A DNA stretch of 64,000 nucleotides from Atrina japonica (lineage: Eukaryota; Mollusca; Bivalvia; Pterioida; Pinnidae): the NCBI GenBank assembly GCA_030159075.1, contig BROG01000152.1, forward strand, positions 1,201,501-1,265,500. The letters run 5' to 3'. The notes below the pieces were generated by a model. The model was not told the DNA's origin and searched no databases. It worked only from the letters and a program-made list of their open reading frames with translations. The translations under genes were made by a program, and so were the position numbers. This document shows, in pieces, positions 1-12,500 of this stretch; the stretch's first letter is position 1; every line of letters begins with the position of its first letter.

Positions 1-580
1 GCGGTATTTGATATCCCTGTGTCAATAATTTGACAGTGAGTAGTTTACATCTGTAGATGAAATGTTAATATGCTGAACACGCCCTGGCATATCAGATCAT
101 TTGTGAAATATAAATTCCATATTTGGATGACTGTGGGATATTACTACTTAAATGTGGAAAATTTACGATGGGAAAGCCGAAATCGTCGCTTTTGTCGGAT
201 AGCTAGTTGCCAATTTCCCGTCTGTGTCTATAGTAAGTTAAATGTCTAATTATGAGGCGTGTGTGCTTGATTTTGTTGTATCTTTAATTTCTAGTTCGCT
301 GGGATATATATTGACATATGTATGGAAATTGTTATTATTAATTGACAAAACGTCGTCGATATATCGAAATGTGAAATTAAAGGACACTGCTAGCTTTTTC
401 TTCTTTTGATTCAGAAGTTTCTGAATGACGTCTGCTTCATATGAATAAAGGAACAGATCGGCCAATAAAGGGGCGCAATTGGTTCCCAAATGAATGCCGA
501 CAGTTTGTTGAAAGACCACGTCTCCGAACGTTACAAATATATTGTGTATTAGAAATTCCAGCATGTTTTTATATCAACTT
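1..580 (-). mobile_element. Penelope-like element, RT C-terminal part (copy A, decayed, truncated by window edge)
   Basis: On the minus strand 564-250 encodes a reverse-transcriptase core. Visible are G-I-H-L-G-T-N-C-A-P-L-L-A-D-L-F-L-Y (P-M-G-T-N expected, so mutated) and the catalytic box Y-I-D-D-V-L-S-I, which is intact. Positions 250-1 continue, with frame breaks, into the RT C-terminal region and align by eye with 41000-40740 of the second copy. Penelope-like elements carry this type of RT, usually with a GIY-YIG endonuclease. Only the C-terminal RT is present here, so the copy is dead. Class assignment is from motif memory, not a search. Confidence 0.7.
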
Positions 581-763
581 CAGTGTATTTATGTGTAGAA
601 TCAGAGTGGTGTTTCACAAAATAAGTATCATTATAACCAATCATTAGATATTTAAATTACCAACACAGAAATAAGTTAGAGTTTTAAGTCAATTAAGGGA
701 TCTTTATATATCATCATCATCATCAACATTTTCGTACTTGTTTTGTGTGTCCTCATCATTCTG

Positions 764-1442
764 TCACTGACATCGATCGATCCAGGATAAGTTGTTTTGT
801 TCTGCAAGACATCTGGCTGAAGAACACTCCTTTGCATTGGCGTATAACCATTTCAATGATGGCCTTTGGAGCAAAAAGGCGTCTGTCATGATTGGTTTCA
901 GCTGGCCATTGCACTCCTTATGCAGGGGATCCAGCAGAGCGGTGCTACCTGCCCCCACACTCTGGCATGGATATGGACTATCGAAACTCCAAGGATAGTC
1001 ACTTTCTGTCATATACATGCAGAAGAAATGCCATTACAGTTCGAAAATGGCCTTGATGTATAAATTTGTGGGGGTAGACTGCACAGAAAAAGCTAGCCAG
1101 AGTGGGTAACATAGATTCAAACACATTTGCCTCTGTGAAAAGCATAAACAGAGAGCTGATTACATCTTTATATGCCCTCATGTAGACTTGTTGCCAGGTT
1201 GCTTTGTCTATACGAGATAACTTTCTAGTATTCTCAACACCAGTGAATACATGGAAGTCGTTGGTCGTTTTATGCCATACTCCTCTCCATATTGGATCTA
1301 TCTCTATAACCCCAGATGTCATGGCAATGTTCGAGTTCATCTGTATCTTGGGTGACGAAAAAAACATCTGTTCATCAATCGAGTTTCGCTGTGATGCCAG
1401 GGCAGGTGCTGGAATACAGGGGCTAAGTTTTACTCGTATCAA
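764..1442 (-). pseudogene. Decayed gene of a dispersed 'HAFTGCDT' family, C-terminal part
   Basis: Two overlapping minus-strand frames (1442-999 and 1018-764) read F-H-V-F-T-G-V-E-N-T-R-K-L-S, then P-I-M-T-D, then a Cys-containing tail C-S-S-A-R-C-L-A-E-Q-N-N-L-S. This order matches a family I know from many invertebrate genomes: H-A-F-T-G-C-D-T, then P-x-M-T-D, then a Cys-rich end of C-x-C type. It behaves like a mobile or domesticated-transposon gene, but its function is not known to me. The Cys/Asp residues of the core motif are substituted (V-E-N for C-D-T) and the frame is broken, so this is a pseudogene. A homologous copy lies on the opposite strand at 2540-3480. Confidence 0.55.
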
Positions 1443-1809
1443 AACCCTCGGTAAATATTATAAACATACTACCAAAGTTATAATGCTCAAGACGATATCG
1501 TTTCTGTCAATTAGACTTCATCAGTTGAGCTTCAATTTAAAAGTTATGTGTATTTTCTAAAGAGAAAGTGGTGTTATACAAGGCCAAATAATATTTTTAA
1601 AAGTATAGCCAAAATCCGTCTAAGAGTAACCACTGTTAAAAATGACTATCTTAGCTTTAGAAAAAAAATTGAATTTAAATGATGTTAACAGTGCCAAATA
1701 TTACTTTAGTATACACGTTGGATATACAATTTAAAACCAGGGACCGTTAAAATTAAATGATAAAAAATTGTCAAGTTTTCCTTGAGAAGTAGAATTACAG
1801 AAGTACCAA

Positions 1810-2070
1810 TCAATAATCAAAACCCAAGTCCATTAAAACACGACGAATTAGATGTGCAAATGGTCTCAACATAAAGACCAGGTGTCCGGAAGGAGTCAGC
1901 GTCTTCTGCTGGCATGCCACACCCGTCGCAAATATTCAATAGAATCCTTTCTTGTTCGATGAACGGGTCAAATTCGGTAAAAAGGTCAAGTCTGGTGATG
2001 AGGTCAAGTTCGGTGAAAAGCATGATTGGTGAAACGGAGTCACTGTCTGTGGCCTTGATTCAGAATACTA
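1810..2070 (-). mobile_element. Penelope-like element tail fragment
   Basis: This stretch is about 85-90% identical by eye to 40350-40625, which lies directly downstream of the RT of the second Penelope-like copy. Shared landmarks are the segment around GGTGTCCGGAAGGAGTCAGC and the run of GGTCAAGT/GGTGAAAAG words. It sits between two parts (2472-2095 and 1442-764) of the minus-strand 'HAFTGCDT' pseudogene, so it was probably inserted there. It holds no usable ORF. Confidence 0.65.
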
Positions 2071-2094
2071 TCTAATAATAACAGTGTGTCATGA

Positions 2095-2472
2095 TTATTG
2101 TTTTGAAATAACAAGTATTTGTTGCTGGTATGCCCTGAAGAAGAGGTGATAACCAATTTGTTTATTATTGTACTCTGCAGCAGCAAGACAGTTGGTCAGG
2201 CCAGTCTTTGTCTTGTCACGGGAAAAGAAGCTGCTCATTGTGATGTTTTTTATGTTTGTGCTATATCGGACCTGGCACTGGCCTTCTTTTATCCCTGGTA
2301 GCACTCGACAGATAATCTTCTTGTACGTGACAAACAAAAGGACGGTTCCATCATATAACCTCGTGTGAAGGTCATTAGCCTGTCGCTGATGCGATCGTCC
2401 TGAAACCTGGGAAGAGTTGCAAGAACTTAATATTGCAGCACTAAAGAATGACATTACTTTTGTATCCGTCAC
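2095..2472 (-). pseudogene. Decayed 'HAFTGCDT'-family gene, upstream part
   Basis: A 125-codon minus-strand frame contains M-S-S-F-F-S-R-D-K-T-K-T-G-L-T-N-C-L-A-A, which matches M-S-K-F-F-S-N-Y-K-T-K-V-D-M-A-N-Y-L-A-A of the plus-strand copy at 2794-2860. In the family this segment precedes the H-A-F-T-G-C-D-T motif, so this block and 1442-764 are two pieces of one gene, separated by the retroelement tail at 2070-1810. The preceding D-G-T-V-L-L-F-V-T-Y segment is degraded. Confidence 0.5.
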
Positions 2473-2539
2473 GGCAGATCATGCATGTGAGCATCTGAAC
2501 ATGATGATAGCAATTAATTCTGGACTAGAGATTCTTGCA

Positions 2540-3480
2540 TCTGAAATAATTCCATTGATAGACAGAGGTTCTTCAGTGGCTTACCAGAACTCCGTATTGC
2601 AAAAGAGTTCAAGAGTCAATTTTTTTCTTGGAATCTACTTCAACGACGGGCAGATGTACCTTACACGAGATTATGATTGAATCGCCTTTGTGTGACACAT
2701 ACAAGTATGATTCTCTGAAACGTACTACCAGCGATAAAAGGCAAATAAGAGCAAAATCCTATATCATGTCCGATATGACACAAACACATCCCAATGAGCA
2801 AATTCTTTTCAAATTACAAGACGAAGGTAGACATGGCCAACTATCTTGCAGCAAAGACTCTCATGTATAGCAGTACAACACACAAACAAGTCATCATCTC
2901 TTCTTTAGGGCATACCAGGAGGAAAAAAGACTTGTTTTTCCAGAAAAAGAATCAGGAAGTAAGAGACACCCTGTTGATCTAGCAAAATTCGATGGATGAA
3001 CAGATGGCTCCTCCCCAGACACGTGTACTAGTGTAAGTCACAGCAAACTATGACATGCTGAAGAACACGTATATTTCCGTGGTCTGTTGGGTTATGGGAA
3101 TAGAACCCATATGGACAAGAGAATGGGCAGAAAGAACAGTCTTCCATGCGTTCACTGGCGCTGACAACACTGGATGGTTATCTCATGTAGGCAAAGCAAC
3201 TTGCTGAAAGCAGATAAAAATGTAATCGGTTCTCTGCAGATGCTTTCAACAGACAAGCAAACGTTACCAAAGCTATGTTGGCCACTCTTGTTAGCTTTGT
3301 CTGTGCAGCCTACACCCAAAGGCATCTACATCAAAACCATCTCCGAACTGCAAATTATATGGCAAGAAAGTGACAAGCTATCACCTACCACTGGAGTTCT
3401 GGGACATAATGTCCTGGTAGTCCGTATCCAAGCCAGAGTGTTGGGAAAGCTCAGTACATCTCCGCGATATTCTTAAATGG
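2540..3480 (+). pseudogene. Second decayed 'HAFTGCDT'-family copy, opposite orientation
   Basis: Plus-strand frames with stops and shifts read in order: Y-K-Y-D-S-L-K-R-T-T (about 2703), M-S-K-F-F-S-N-Y-K-T-K (2794), E-P-I-W-T-R-E-W (about 3107) and V-F-H-A-F-T-G-A-D-N-T-G-W-L-S (about 3145). This is the block order of the minus-strand copy, with the H-A-F-T-G core better kept. Further blocks to 3480 are fragmentary. With 2472-764 it forms a head-to-head inverted pair. No intact product is possible. Confidence 0.5.
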
Positions 3481-3499
3481 ATTCCCAGCAAAATGGCTA

Positions 3500-3985
3500 A
3501 GATAGATAACCTAATACAGGAAGAGCTGCTACTGAAGGCAACCGTATATAAGGTATAGTAAATCCATATAATCTGGTGGGTGGAGTCTTGTGAACAAGTT
3601 TTTCACCTGGACGAGTTTTAGGTTTAAAGTAAAATTACAATGACTAGATTAATCGTTCCTACTTGTCACCATTCAGAAGAGAGTATCCAATGAGGAATGA
3701 AAAGTTTTCCCGTACAGCTTGCCGATAAGTGAGGAGAATCATCAGTATGATTATCAAAAGGCAATTCCGCCCCGTCATCTTATGTGAATCGGAAATTACC
3801 ACGTACCAAATAAAAAACGAGCTTCCCTGGTGATAAAGGACAAGGCAGCAAAAACCTCGAACCTGCCATGGTGAAAGAATGAACACTTTAAAGAAGTCTC
3901 AAAATGACCAGAACCTGGCACCCTACTACATATGAATCCTAGTAAAGAACGGGTTGATAGAGACACGAAGACACGAATAAGTAAC
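3500..3985. other. No gene seen
   Basis: AT-rich sequence between the decayed plus-strand gene and the LINE remnant. Short frames on the minus strand (3993-3659) show no recognisable motif. I see no repeat structure here. Confidence 0.4.
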
Positions 3986-3989
3986 ATGA

Positions 3990-4965
3990 GCATTAAAAAC
4001 CTTAAATAATGGAAAATATGGTGGCATTGAATGTCTTACAGTTGAAACCCTGAGAGCAGATAATGATACTGTAAAAACTATTAAATAAGATCTGGAACAA
4101 CGAAATGGAACCAAATGAGTGGAACAAAGGATTAATAGTCAGGATTCCATGGAAAGGAGGCTGTACAACACGTAACAGATACATAAGCATACCACTTATT
4201 TGTACCAAGTAAAGTCTTCTCCAAGATACTAGATCTAATTTAAAGTATACAAAAAGGAATGGAAAGAAAACTAAGAGGGAAACAGGTTGAGTTCAGAAGA
4301 AGGAACACCATACAACAACTTTTCACTTTACCGAACATCACTGAGCAATGTTTTGAGTGGAATGCTCTCCTATATATTAATTTTGTAGACTTTAAAAAGG
4401 TATTTTGTTTCATCCACAGAGAGCCTAAGGTATATCATGAAGATGTACAACATCCCTGAAAAATTAATTCGAATGTAAAACTAATGTATGATACATTTGA
4501 ATGTGCTGTCATTGAGGAAGGAACAAAAACAGAATGGTTTATAGTAGGCCTCCAGAGTGGAGTATAGCAAGACTGTGTTATGTCAGGATTCCTATTTCTA
4601 CTGGCTAAAGACCACGTCATAAGAGTAGGAATAGGAATTAGATGAACATTTGCCAGCAAATTAGAAGATCTTGACTTCGCTATTGCTCTAGCACTACTAT
4701 CTTCTAAATTCCAACATATACAAAGAAAGATAAAAAAATGAATGTAAATGCTTTACAAAATGGCCTGATGATAAATCCATCAAAACCCATAATAATGAGA
4801 CTCAATGCAACAAGCTCTAACAAAATAAAACTTGATGACAAAGAAATTGAGGAAGTGAACACCTACACATACCAAGGAGGAATCATAACATCCAAAGGAG
4901 ACTGTGGTGATGGCATTAACTGCAAAATGAAGAAAGCCAAAGGCCAGAATTGGAATTTGATATGA
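3990..4965 (+). mobile_element. Non-LTR retrotransposon (LINE) reverse-transcriptase remnant
   Basis: Plus-strand frames give consecutive blocks of a LINE RT: I-W-N-N-E followed by G-L-I-V-R-I-P (about 4090-4150), T-I-Q-Q-L-F-T-L-P-N-I-T-E-Q-C (4306), L-Y-I-N-F-V-D-F-K-K-V-F (4370), C-V-M-S-G-F-L-F-L-L (4576), L-E-D-L-D-F-A (4663) and the thumb-like M-R-L-N-A-T-S-S-N-K-I (4795). The catalytic F-A-D-D box is replaced by F-A-I-A, and several stops and shifts interrupt the frame, so it is inactive. The wording resembles RTE-type elements; the clade is a guess. Confidence 0.75.
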
Positions 4966-4984
4966 AGTGTTTTATGTCACAATC

Positions 4985-5250
4985 AACAAGTTATGTGGTG
5001 TCGGCCAGTTTGTACAATGTACCTCAGAAGAGACCACCAGCATTCCGCATTTCTCACAAATATCAGTTTAGGTTCCAGTAGTGTTCCAAACCTGCACTGA
5101 CCGGAAGTGAGAGCAAAAGGTTGGTGGTTTCTTCCTGGGTACATTGTAACCAAGTTCTCACCTCCGCCATTAAAGACTGACTGCCATCATATAACTGACC
5201 TTTAGTTGAGTGTAGCATAAACACCTAGAAAACAAACAAACTGCATAAAA
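4985..5250 (+). mobile_element. SINE-like element with internal inverted repeat
   Basis: A body segment (5120-5200) with GGTTTCTTCCTGGGTACATT matches 10278-10400 and, inverted, 29875-29790. It ends in a SINE-type tail (CATATAACTGACC, AGCATAAACACC, then AAACAAACAAAC at about 5230-5242). The left part (5016-5042) is an inverted copy of the body, so the element looks like two copies head to head. No clear tRNA-like promoter is left. Confidence 0.55.
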
Positions 5251-6489
5251 ACTCACCAGGTTAATATATGTTATAGTGTGTAAGATGTTTTGAGGGTATC
5301 GCCATGCAGATAAATACTAAAGTATATACACTGAAGAAGTTTTTATTGTTAAAATTGATGTGATCATATTTAACTCATCATTTACAAAAACATTCTGTGA
5401 GTGAATACCATTTAAATATTATTGTTCAGATAAATAACAGTTACAAAGGAGACAAACGTTGGCTCTTTTAATAAAAATTAACAGCCAATAAATTTGTTTA
5501 GCTATTTTCAAGAAGAGCAGTTTGAGGGTCGACTACTTTTTCTTCAGAAAGAAAATGCCGATTTCACACAAAGTTCAGCTTTACCATTTTGCTGGCTACT
5601 TCACATAACATACTCCAAAAATTCTTGAAAGGGCTGAAACCTACTTTATGTTGGCACTATCTTATGTTATGTGAAAGAACACTATTCAAAAGTTATTGTA
5701 CAGATAAATAACAATACTTTTTATTACCACTCTATCAGAGTTTCCACTCTTTGATCACTCCTGTGGCGTGTATAAAAGGGACAACCTGGCAACATGTAAA
5801 TAAAAACAATGTACTGACTGTACTAGTAGCTTGATCAAATCCAATATGCCAGTGAGACACCGCATCACAATAGACTGTACCTCAGATAGCAGAAAGAACA
5901 AAGACACTTTTTGGCCTTAAGAAGTGCATTGTAAATTGCATTTTCCGCCATGCTCATACAGTTGTCCCAGACGCACTACCAATTGTGCCTTTAATTTGAA
6001 GAGTTCCACTAATGGTATTTAAAACTATTACAAAAGAAATAATCCTACACAGTGTAGCATTGCTTTTTTACACTTGATACAATACTATTTTTCAGAAGAT
6101 TTATTAATCATTTATTCTGAAGTTTCATCAGCATTTGTGAACATATTCAAATAAGCAGAGGTGTTCTTTATACCCTAGACAATGGTATCGTGTTCACAAA
6201 ACTTTGTTTTCTTTGTTATATTTTTCCAACTCATCAGCTATATTTAGCTCATAAACAAAATACAGGAACTGGTCCAGGAAAATCCTTTCAGATTTATATG
6301 GATGGCAGCCCTTACAAGTAAGACAGATGGACTGTATTACTCAGTGGGCTATGTGGACAACATTATACAGATACGAGACTTATCATATGCCTCTTATGCT
6401 TTGTATGATTCATCCACAAAGTGACCCTTAAAAAGTGACATCTTAATTATTGCACACATTCCTAAGGCAACTCCGATCTTTGACTCTGA
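5250..6489 (-). other. DDX49 3' flank / probable 3' UTR, no gene
   Basis: No coding frame. On the minus strand the first AATAAA hexamers after the DDX49 stop codon are at 6116-6111 and 6105-6100, giving a 3' UTR of about 400 nt if used. The remainder is AT-rich and otherwise featureless. Confidence 0.35.
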
Positions 6490-6585
6490 TCAGGTTTTGG
6501 ACTTTTTACTCAGTCTTTCTTTACGTTTCTGTCGGTTTTTTTCCTCAATCTTTTTCTTTTTCTTCATTTCTTCTTTGTCTGGATC
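6490..6585 (-). CDS. DDX49: DDX49 exon 12 (Lys-rich C-terminus, stop)
   Basis: Codes residues 434-464, beginning D-P-D-K-E-E and continuing as a Lys/Arg-rich tail ending K-K-S-K-T, then TGA (6492-6490). The acceptor is TTTTTAG|GA. The basic tail agrees with nucleolar RNA helicases and with the D-P-D start of the vertebrate last exon. Confidence 0.92.
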   Translation of the reverse strand, partial: DPDKEEMKKKKKIEEKNRQKRKERLSKKSKT

Positions 6586-9500
6586 CTAAAAAATGTGAGA
6601 GGTCAACTTTAGGAGTAAAATATCCACATCATGTATGATATCAATGTACAGTGAACCCGCTTTACAACGACATTCATTACAACGGAATATTTGGTATCCG
6701 ACAAGAATCGCTCGTGAACAAATGTACATGTACATAAAAAGTACTCATTACAACGGATCCGACTCCAACATTAGATTCCGGGATCAAAATGTAAATAAAT
6801 TCTTTACAACAACTTGACATAGAAGCCACCTGCTGATTCGGCTATTGTTATCAGTCTTGATTTTCTTTACGGTTGAGATCACAGGTAAAAATAATTGTGT
6901 CAATAAAACAATTACACCGTCAATTGTTCTCTGATCTGCACTGATAGGTGATAGGCGTCAACAATAAACCTTACCTGTACTGCAGTAGGCCTAATGTTTA
7001 TAAAACAGGTTTCGTTATAACTGAACCGACATTAAAATACAATCTGCGTACAAATTGAAAAAAAGGTAATTAAATAATAAATTCTAATAGTTGACAAGTT
7101 CCATTAGGCTACATGTCCGTGGTGATGTGGTTACAATGGCGTATCTTTAAATTACTTCAATTTTTGTGATAACCGTTGACATTTTATTAAGATTTTATTT
7201 ATGAAAGGCATTTTTAATTAGATTGTATCAGAAATCTCTGCACTTTTTATTTAAGCAATAAAGAATCCAACTCAGAATCAGGTACATTTGGGCATTTTGT
7301 ACATGATCTGTGCATTTTACGACATCACCGATTTACTATATGCGACTGAAAAATAATTGTGCATCGATGTTAACAGATTATCTTGCATAAATATCATGAT
7401 CAAATTGGTGAAAATTGTATGAAATAACATAATAAGAACAGTAATGACTTTGTTTTATTTATTTATGTGTAATTATATGATACTCAAGGGAGCTAACTAT
7501 AAAATGCCCACCATTTCAATTTCGTTACAGTGATAAATTTCGATATAACGTCATTCCTATGTGAGAACAAACATGGTCGTTGTAAAGAGGGTTCATTGTA
7601 ATTAAAAACTGATCTCTCACTGCTCTTGTTTTCTGATATGTTGCGTAGAGGATCTAATGCATATCTGCTATGGAGTCATGTGCAGATGACCTCTCGTAGG
7701 TGGGTCTGATGTTCAACCAATGAAAATGTGATGCACAACATTTTGAGAGATTATCGAACAGCAAAGAGGTGCAATTTATTTTTAACCATAACTTGTGTTG
7801 TTATACCACTCTCAAGCAGCTGTATCAACGAAGCTGCAGTTATTAAATACATACAAAAAATCAAAAGGGCTGAATAAATCTCATTAGCTGAGTCCGCACT
7901 ACTAACGTAATGAAATGTTTGTACATGAAGTTGCATCAGACCACTTGCTGGTGGACAAAGTATGCAATTAAAGGAAAGAGGTCCTTTATTAAAGTTTCCA
8001 AAGTTGGTTTTCCTACCTCCGACATATTGATGTAATCTGGAGATTGAAGTGAGGTACAGGTTTTGACACAAGGTACAGGTTTTGACACAAGGTACAGGTT
8101 TGACACAAGGTACAGGTTTTGACACAAGGTACAGGTTTTGACACAAGGTACAGGTTTTGACACAAGGTACAGGTTTTGACACGATCATGAGAGTCCATGC
8201 CCAGTATTGTCTAGACTTGTTGTAGGTTAATAATCGATACTACTAATGTTTTCAGTTATGGTAGAAACAGATTCATTATCTCATGTAAGTTGATTATCAT
8301 GTTTACCTAACTCTCATTAGTTGATTTTCAAACTTTGAAAATTAACTAACCCGAGTTAAATAAATATGATAATCAATTAACACTTGTTGTGGAATCTATA
8401 TTTAAAATAAAGCAAACCACAGTCCATACAAGTCTTTGCTGATTCGATCCTATCCAGGTTATGGAAAGAATTTTCTACATCTTGATTTTTTGTGTTCATT
8501 GTTGTTTATAATGTTAAAAATGTTTGCATGTCTTTGCCATTTGATAAACTTGCAATATTGCTTAAATTGCATTTTCATTGGTTGAAAATGACACACCTAC
8601 AAGGTCATCCACACATGACTCCATTGAGGATTGCATAAGATTCCATAGGCAACATATCAGAAATCCAAGGCAACATATCAGAAAATGGGAACATTTTTAA
8701 TTAAATTGGCATAATATAGAAATCTATTATTAATATTCACATGTCATAAATTACAAAGATATAAGAACTAATTTATAATGTTATGATTATATCTGTGTAT
8801 AACATGAATTGATAGTCACATATTTTGCATCACAGGTCAGAGAAATTTTGTCAAAAATTTCATATCACAATATTTTCAATCACCTGGTACATTTTATCTT
8901 TATTTTACTAATTTTTTTTTGAGCACCGATAGTATAGTTATGAAAAAAATGAAAGGTGAAAAAGGGAGACAACTGTTAATATCTTTGAACAGGACTAAAA
9001 TAAATATTCCAAATTGCAGGGTTTAAACTTTTGAAAAAAAGAAAATTTAATCTTTAAATAAAACACATCAAAATTATAACACGCAGTATGAAGAAAATCA
9101 CAGGCAATACTGCTATCAAGTGCAATAAAAGAGATAAAATGAGACTTACTGATCTTTCAGCTCGACAAAATAAATCACACATGATGGTAGGGGTAACTTA
9201 TACAGAACATTTATCTTAGTATCCTATACCCCTTAACTATGTACAGTCCTACAATACAATGGCTGACTTATACAGAACATACTTTATCTATCCTATACCT
9301 CTTAACTATGTACAGTCCTACAATACAATGGCTGACTTATACAGAACATTTATCTTACTATCCTATACCCCTTAACTATGTACAGTCCTTCAATACAATG
9401 GCTGACTTATACAGAACATACTTTATCTATCCTATACCCCTTAACTATGTACAGTCCTTCAATACAATGGCTGACTTATACAGAACATTTATCTTACTAT

Positions 9501-12500
9501 CCTATACCCCCTAACTATGTACAGTCCTACAATACAATGGCTGACTTATACAGATCATACTTTATCTATCCTATACCCCTTAACTATGTACAGTCCTACA
9601 ATACAATGGCTGACTTATACAGATCATACTTTATCTATCCTATACCCCTTAACTATGTACAGTCCTTCAATACAATGGCTGACTTATACAGAACTTATAT
9701 TTCATCTACCCTATACCCCTAACCTACCTTTCCTTCCATCAACAATCTTTTCCGCTTGTTGATTTCTTTTTGCTGTCCAAAATCTTTTTCATCCAATCTC
9801 TGAAAACATACATGAAATGAAAGGATAATTAGCTTAGAGAGCACACTAAATTGTACATCATTATATAAACAAAATGAATAACTCCTTCAACAGTAGAAAC
9901 ATTGTACTAAACATTTGTGTGATAATGAAAGCTCTTCACAAAATATCCTGATTTCTGTTCTTGTGGTCATCACTAGAAATAAAAGAAAGTGAATGAAAAA
10001 TAAGCTACCAAGCCTGGCAACAAAAACTTAACAATTATTTAAGTCTAAAAATTACTCAATTTCACTAATCCAGAAATCTGATTGGCTGAGCTAGCCAAGT
10101 TGAGAATGTTCTCAGACTTGAGTAAATTCTCAAGTTTTATGGTGCCGGGCCGTGATATCATTCAAATTGAGGAGTAAATCAGCTTCCAAATACTGAAAGT
10201 CTCTCATTTCTTGTCGGGGCAAATTCGTCTCCCGCTGGAACCTAAGCTGATGTTTGTGAGAAAGTTTGCCAGTTTACTTGCAGAAGGCCAGTGGTCTCTT
10301 CCTGGGTACACTGTAACCAAGTTCTCTCCTCCACCATTAAAATCTGGCTGCCACCTTATAACAGTTGGAAGTGGCGTCAAGGGTTTGCTTAATTTTGGGT
10401 ATATGGAGAAGTACATACAATGTTGGTGTTGTCGTAGCATATGCTTCAATTATGAAAAAGAGTGCACAGAGTTAATGTACTCTACTATATGTAAAACATA
10501 AGCGCTGATAGTGTTCATAAATATTTTGGTATTGTAAATTTAAGCAAAGGGCAATAACTCCAGAAAAGAAAAAACAGGCAAAGCGGCTACTATATGCTCC
10601 CTGGAAATTTTCTAGGAGTAGATTTTAAAAAGATGAAAAAAGTCTTGCCTGAAGCACATTTCAGAAAGGACATTAATTTGTAATTTAACTCACAATTTCT
10701 GCCTCTCTTTTAGCAGTAGCAACTTCAACTAAAATTTTCATAACTTCCTTTTCTTTCGTCTTGTATTCTGCCATTTTGGCATCTGCAGGATAGAATGATA
10801 ACAGAACCTCATAACTAGTACAAATAACAAAAAAATCTACAATCAAAAATATTGAACATATTACACGAGGGACACAAAGTTCTCTCAAGAACAACACATC
10901 TACAATCAAAAATATTGAACATATTACACAAGGGACACAAAGTTCTCTCAAGAACAAAAACAAAAATTGTTTCAATGTTTGTCAACTTTCACAAACATCA
11001 CCTGGTAAAATTGAAGTTACACAAAATTTAATTTGCGCTATGGACCAATGTTGATACAGCAAGTTATGTTTAAAAACAAACTTGTGACATTCAATATTCA
11101 TGCCCAGTCCTGTGCAAAGGATCACTTATTTCATGTGTTAGAGAGTCTGATCTCAACTGCAAACACCTAACTTGTGACATTCACTATTCATGCCCAGTCC
11201 TGTGCAAAGGATCACTTATTTCATGTGTTAGAGAGTCTGATCTCAACTGCAAACACCTAACTTGTGACATTCACTATTCATGCCCAGTCCTGTGCAAAGG
11301 ATCACTTATTTCATGTGTTAGAGAGTCTGATCTCAACTGCAAACACCTAACTTGTGACATTCACTATTCATGCCCAGTCCTGTGCAAAGGATCACTTATT
11401 TCATGTGTTAGAGAGTCTGATCTCAACTGCAAACACCTAACTTGTGACATTCACTATTCATGCCCAGTCCTGTACAAAGGATCACTTATTTCATGTCTTA
11501 GAGAGTCTGATCTCAACTGCAAACACCTAACTTGTGACATTCACTATTCATGCCCAGTCCTGTGCAAAGGATCACTTATTTCATGTGTTAGAGAGTCTGA
11601 TCTCAACTGCAAACACCTAACTTGTGACATTCACTATTCATGCCCAGTCCTGTACAAAGGATCACTTATTTCATGTCTTAGAGAGTCTGATCTCAACTGC
11701 AAACACCTAACTTGTGACATTCACTATTCATGCCCAGTCCTGTGCAAAGGATCACTTATTTCATGTGTTAGAGAGTCTGATCTCAACTGCAAACACCTAA
11801 CTTGTAACATTCACTATTCATGCCCAGTCCTGTGCAAAGGATCACTTATTTCGTGTGTTAGAGAGTCTGATCTCAACTGCAAACACCTAACTTGTGACAT
11901 TCAATATTCATGCCCAGTCCTGTGCAAAGGATCACTTATTTCATGTGTTAGAGAGTCTGATCTCAACTGCAAACACCTAACTTGTGACATTCACTATTCA
12001 TGCCCAGTCCTGTGCAAAGGGATCACTTATTTCATGTGTTAGAGAGTCTGATCTCAACTGCAAACACCTAACTTGTGACATTCACTATTCATGCCCAGTC
12101 CTGTGCAAAGGATCACTTATTTCATGTGTTAGAGAGTCTGATCTCAACTGCAAACACCTAACTTGTGACATTCACTATTCATGCCCAGTCCTGTGCAAAA
12201 GATCACTTATTTCATGTGTTAGAGAGTCTGATCTCAACTGCAAACACCTAACTTGTGACATTCACTATTCATGCCCAGTCCTGTGCAAAGGATCACTTAT
12301 TTCATGTCTTAGAGAGTCTGATCTCAACTGCAAACACCTAACTTGTGACATTCACTATTCATGCCCAGTCCTGTGCAAAGGATCACTTATTTCATGTGTT
12401 AGAGAGTCTGATCTCAACTGCAAACACCTAACTTGTGACATTCACTATTCATGCCCAGTCCTGTGCAAAGGATCACTTATTTCATGTGTTAGAGAGTCTG

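Larger units (their letters stand above)
7629..8684. mobile_element. MITE with long (about 110 bp) terminal inverted repeats
   Basis: 7629-7740 (TTTTCTGATATGTTGC, GGAGTCATGTG, AACCAATGAAAATG) recurs as its inverse at 8560-8684. The interior carries a 19-bp tandem array (8048-8182). A third single arm is found at 54365-54480. No ORF of note is present. It lies in DDX49 intron 11. Confidence 0.6.
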
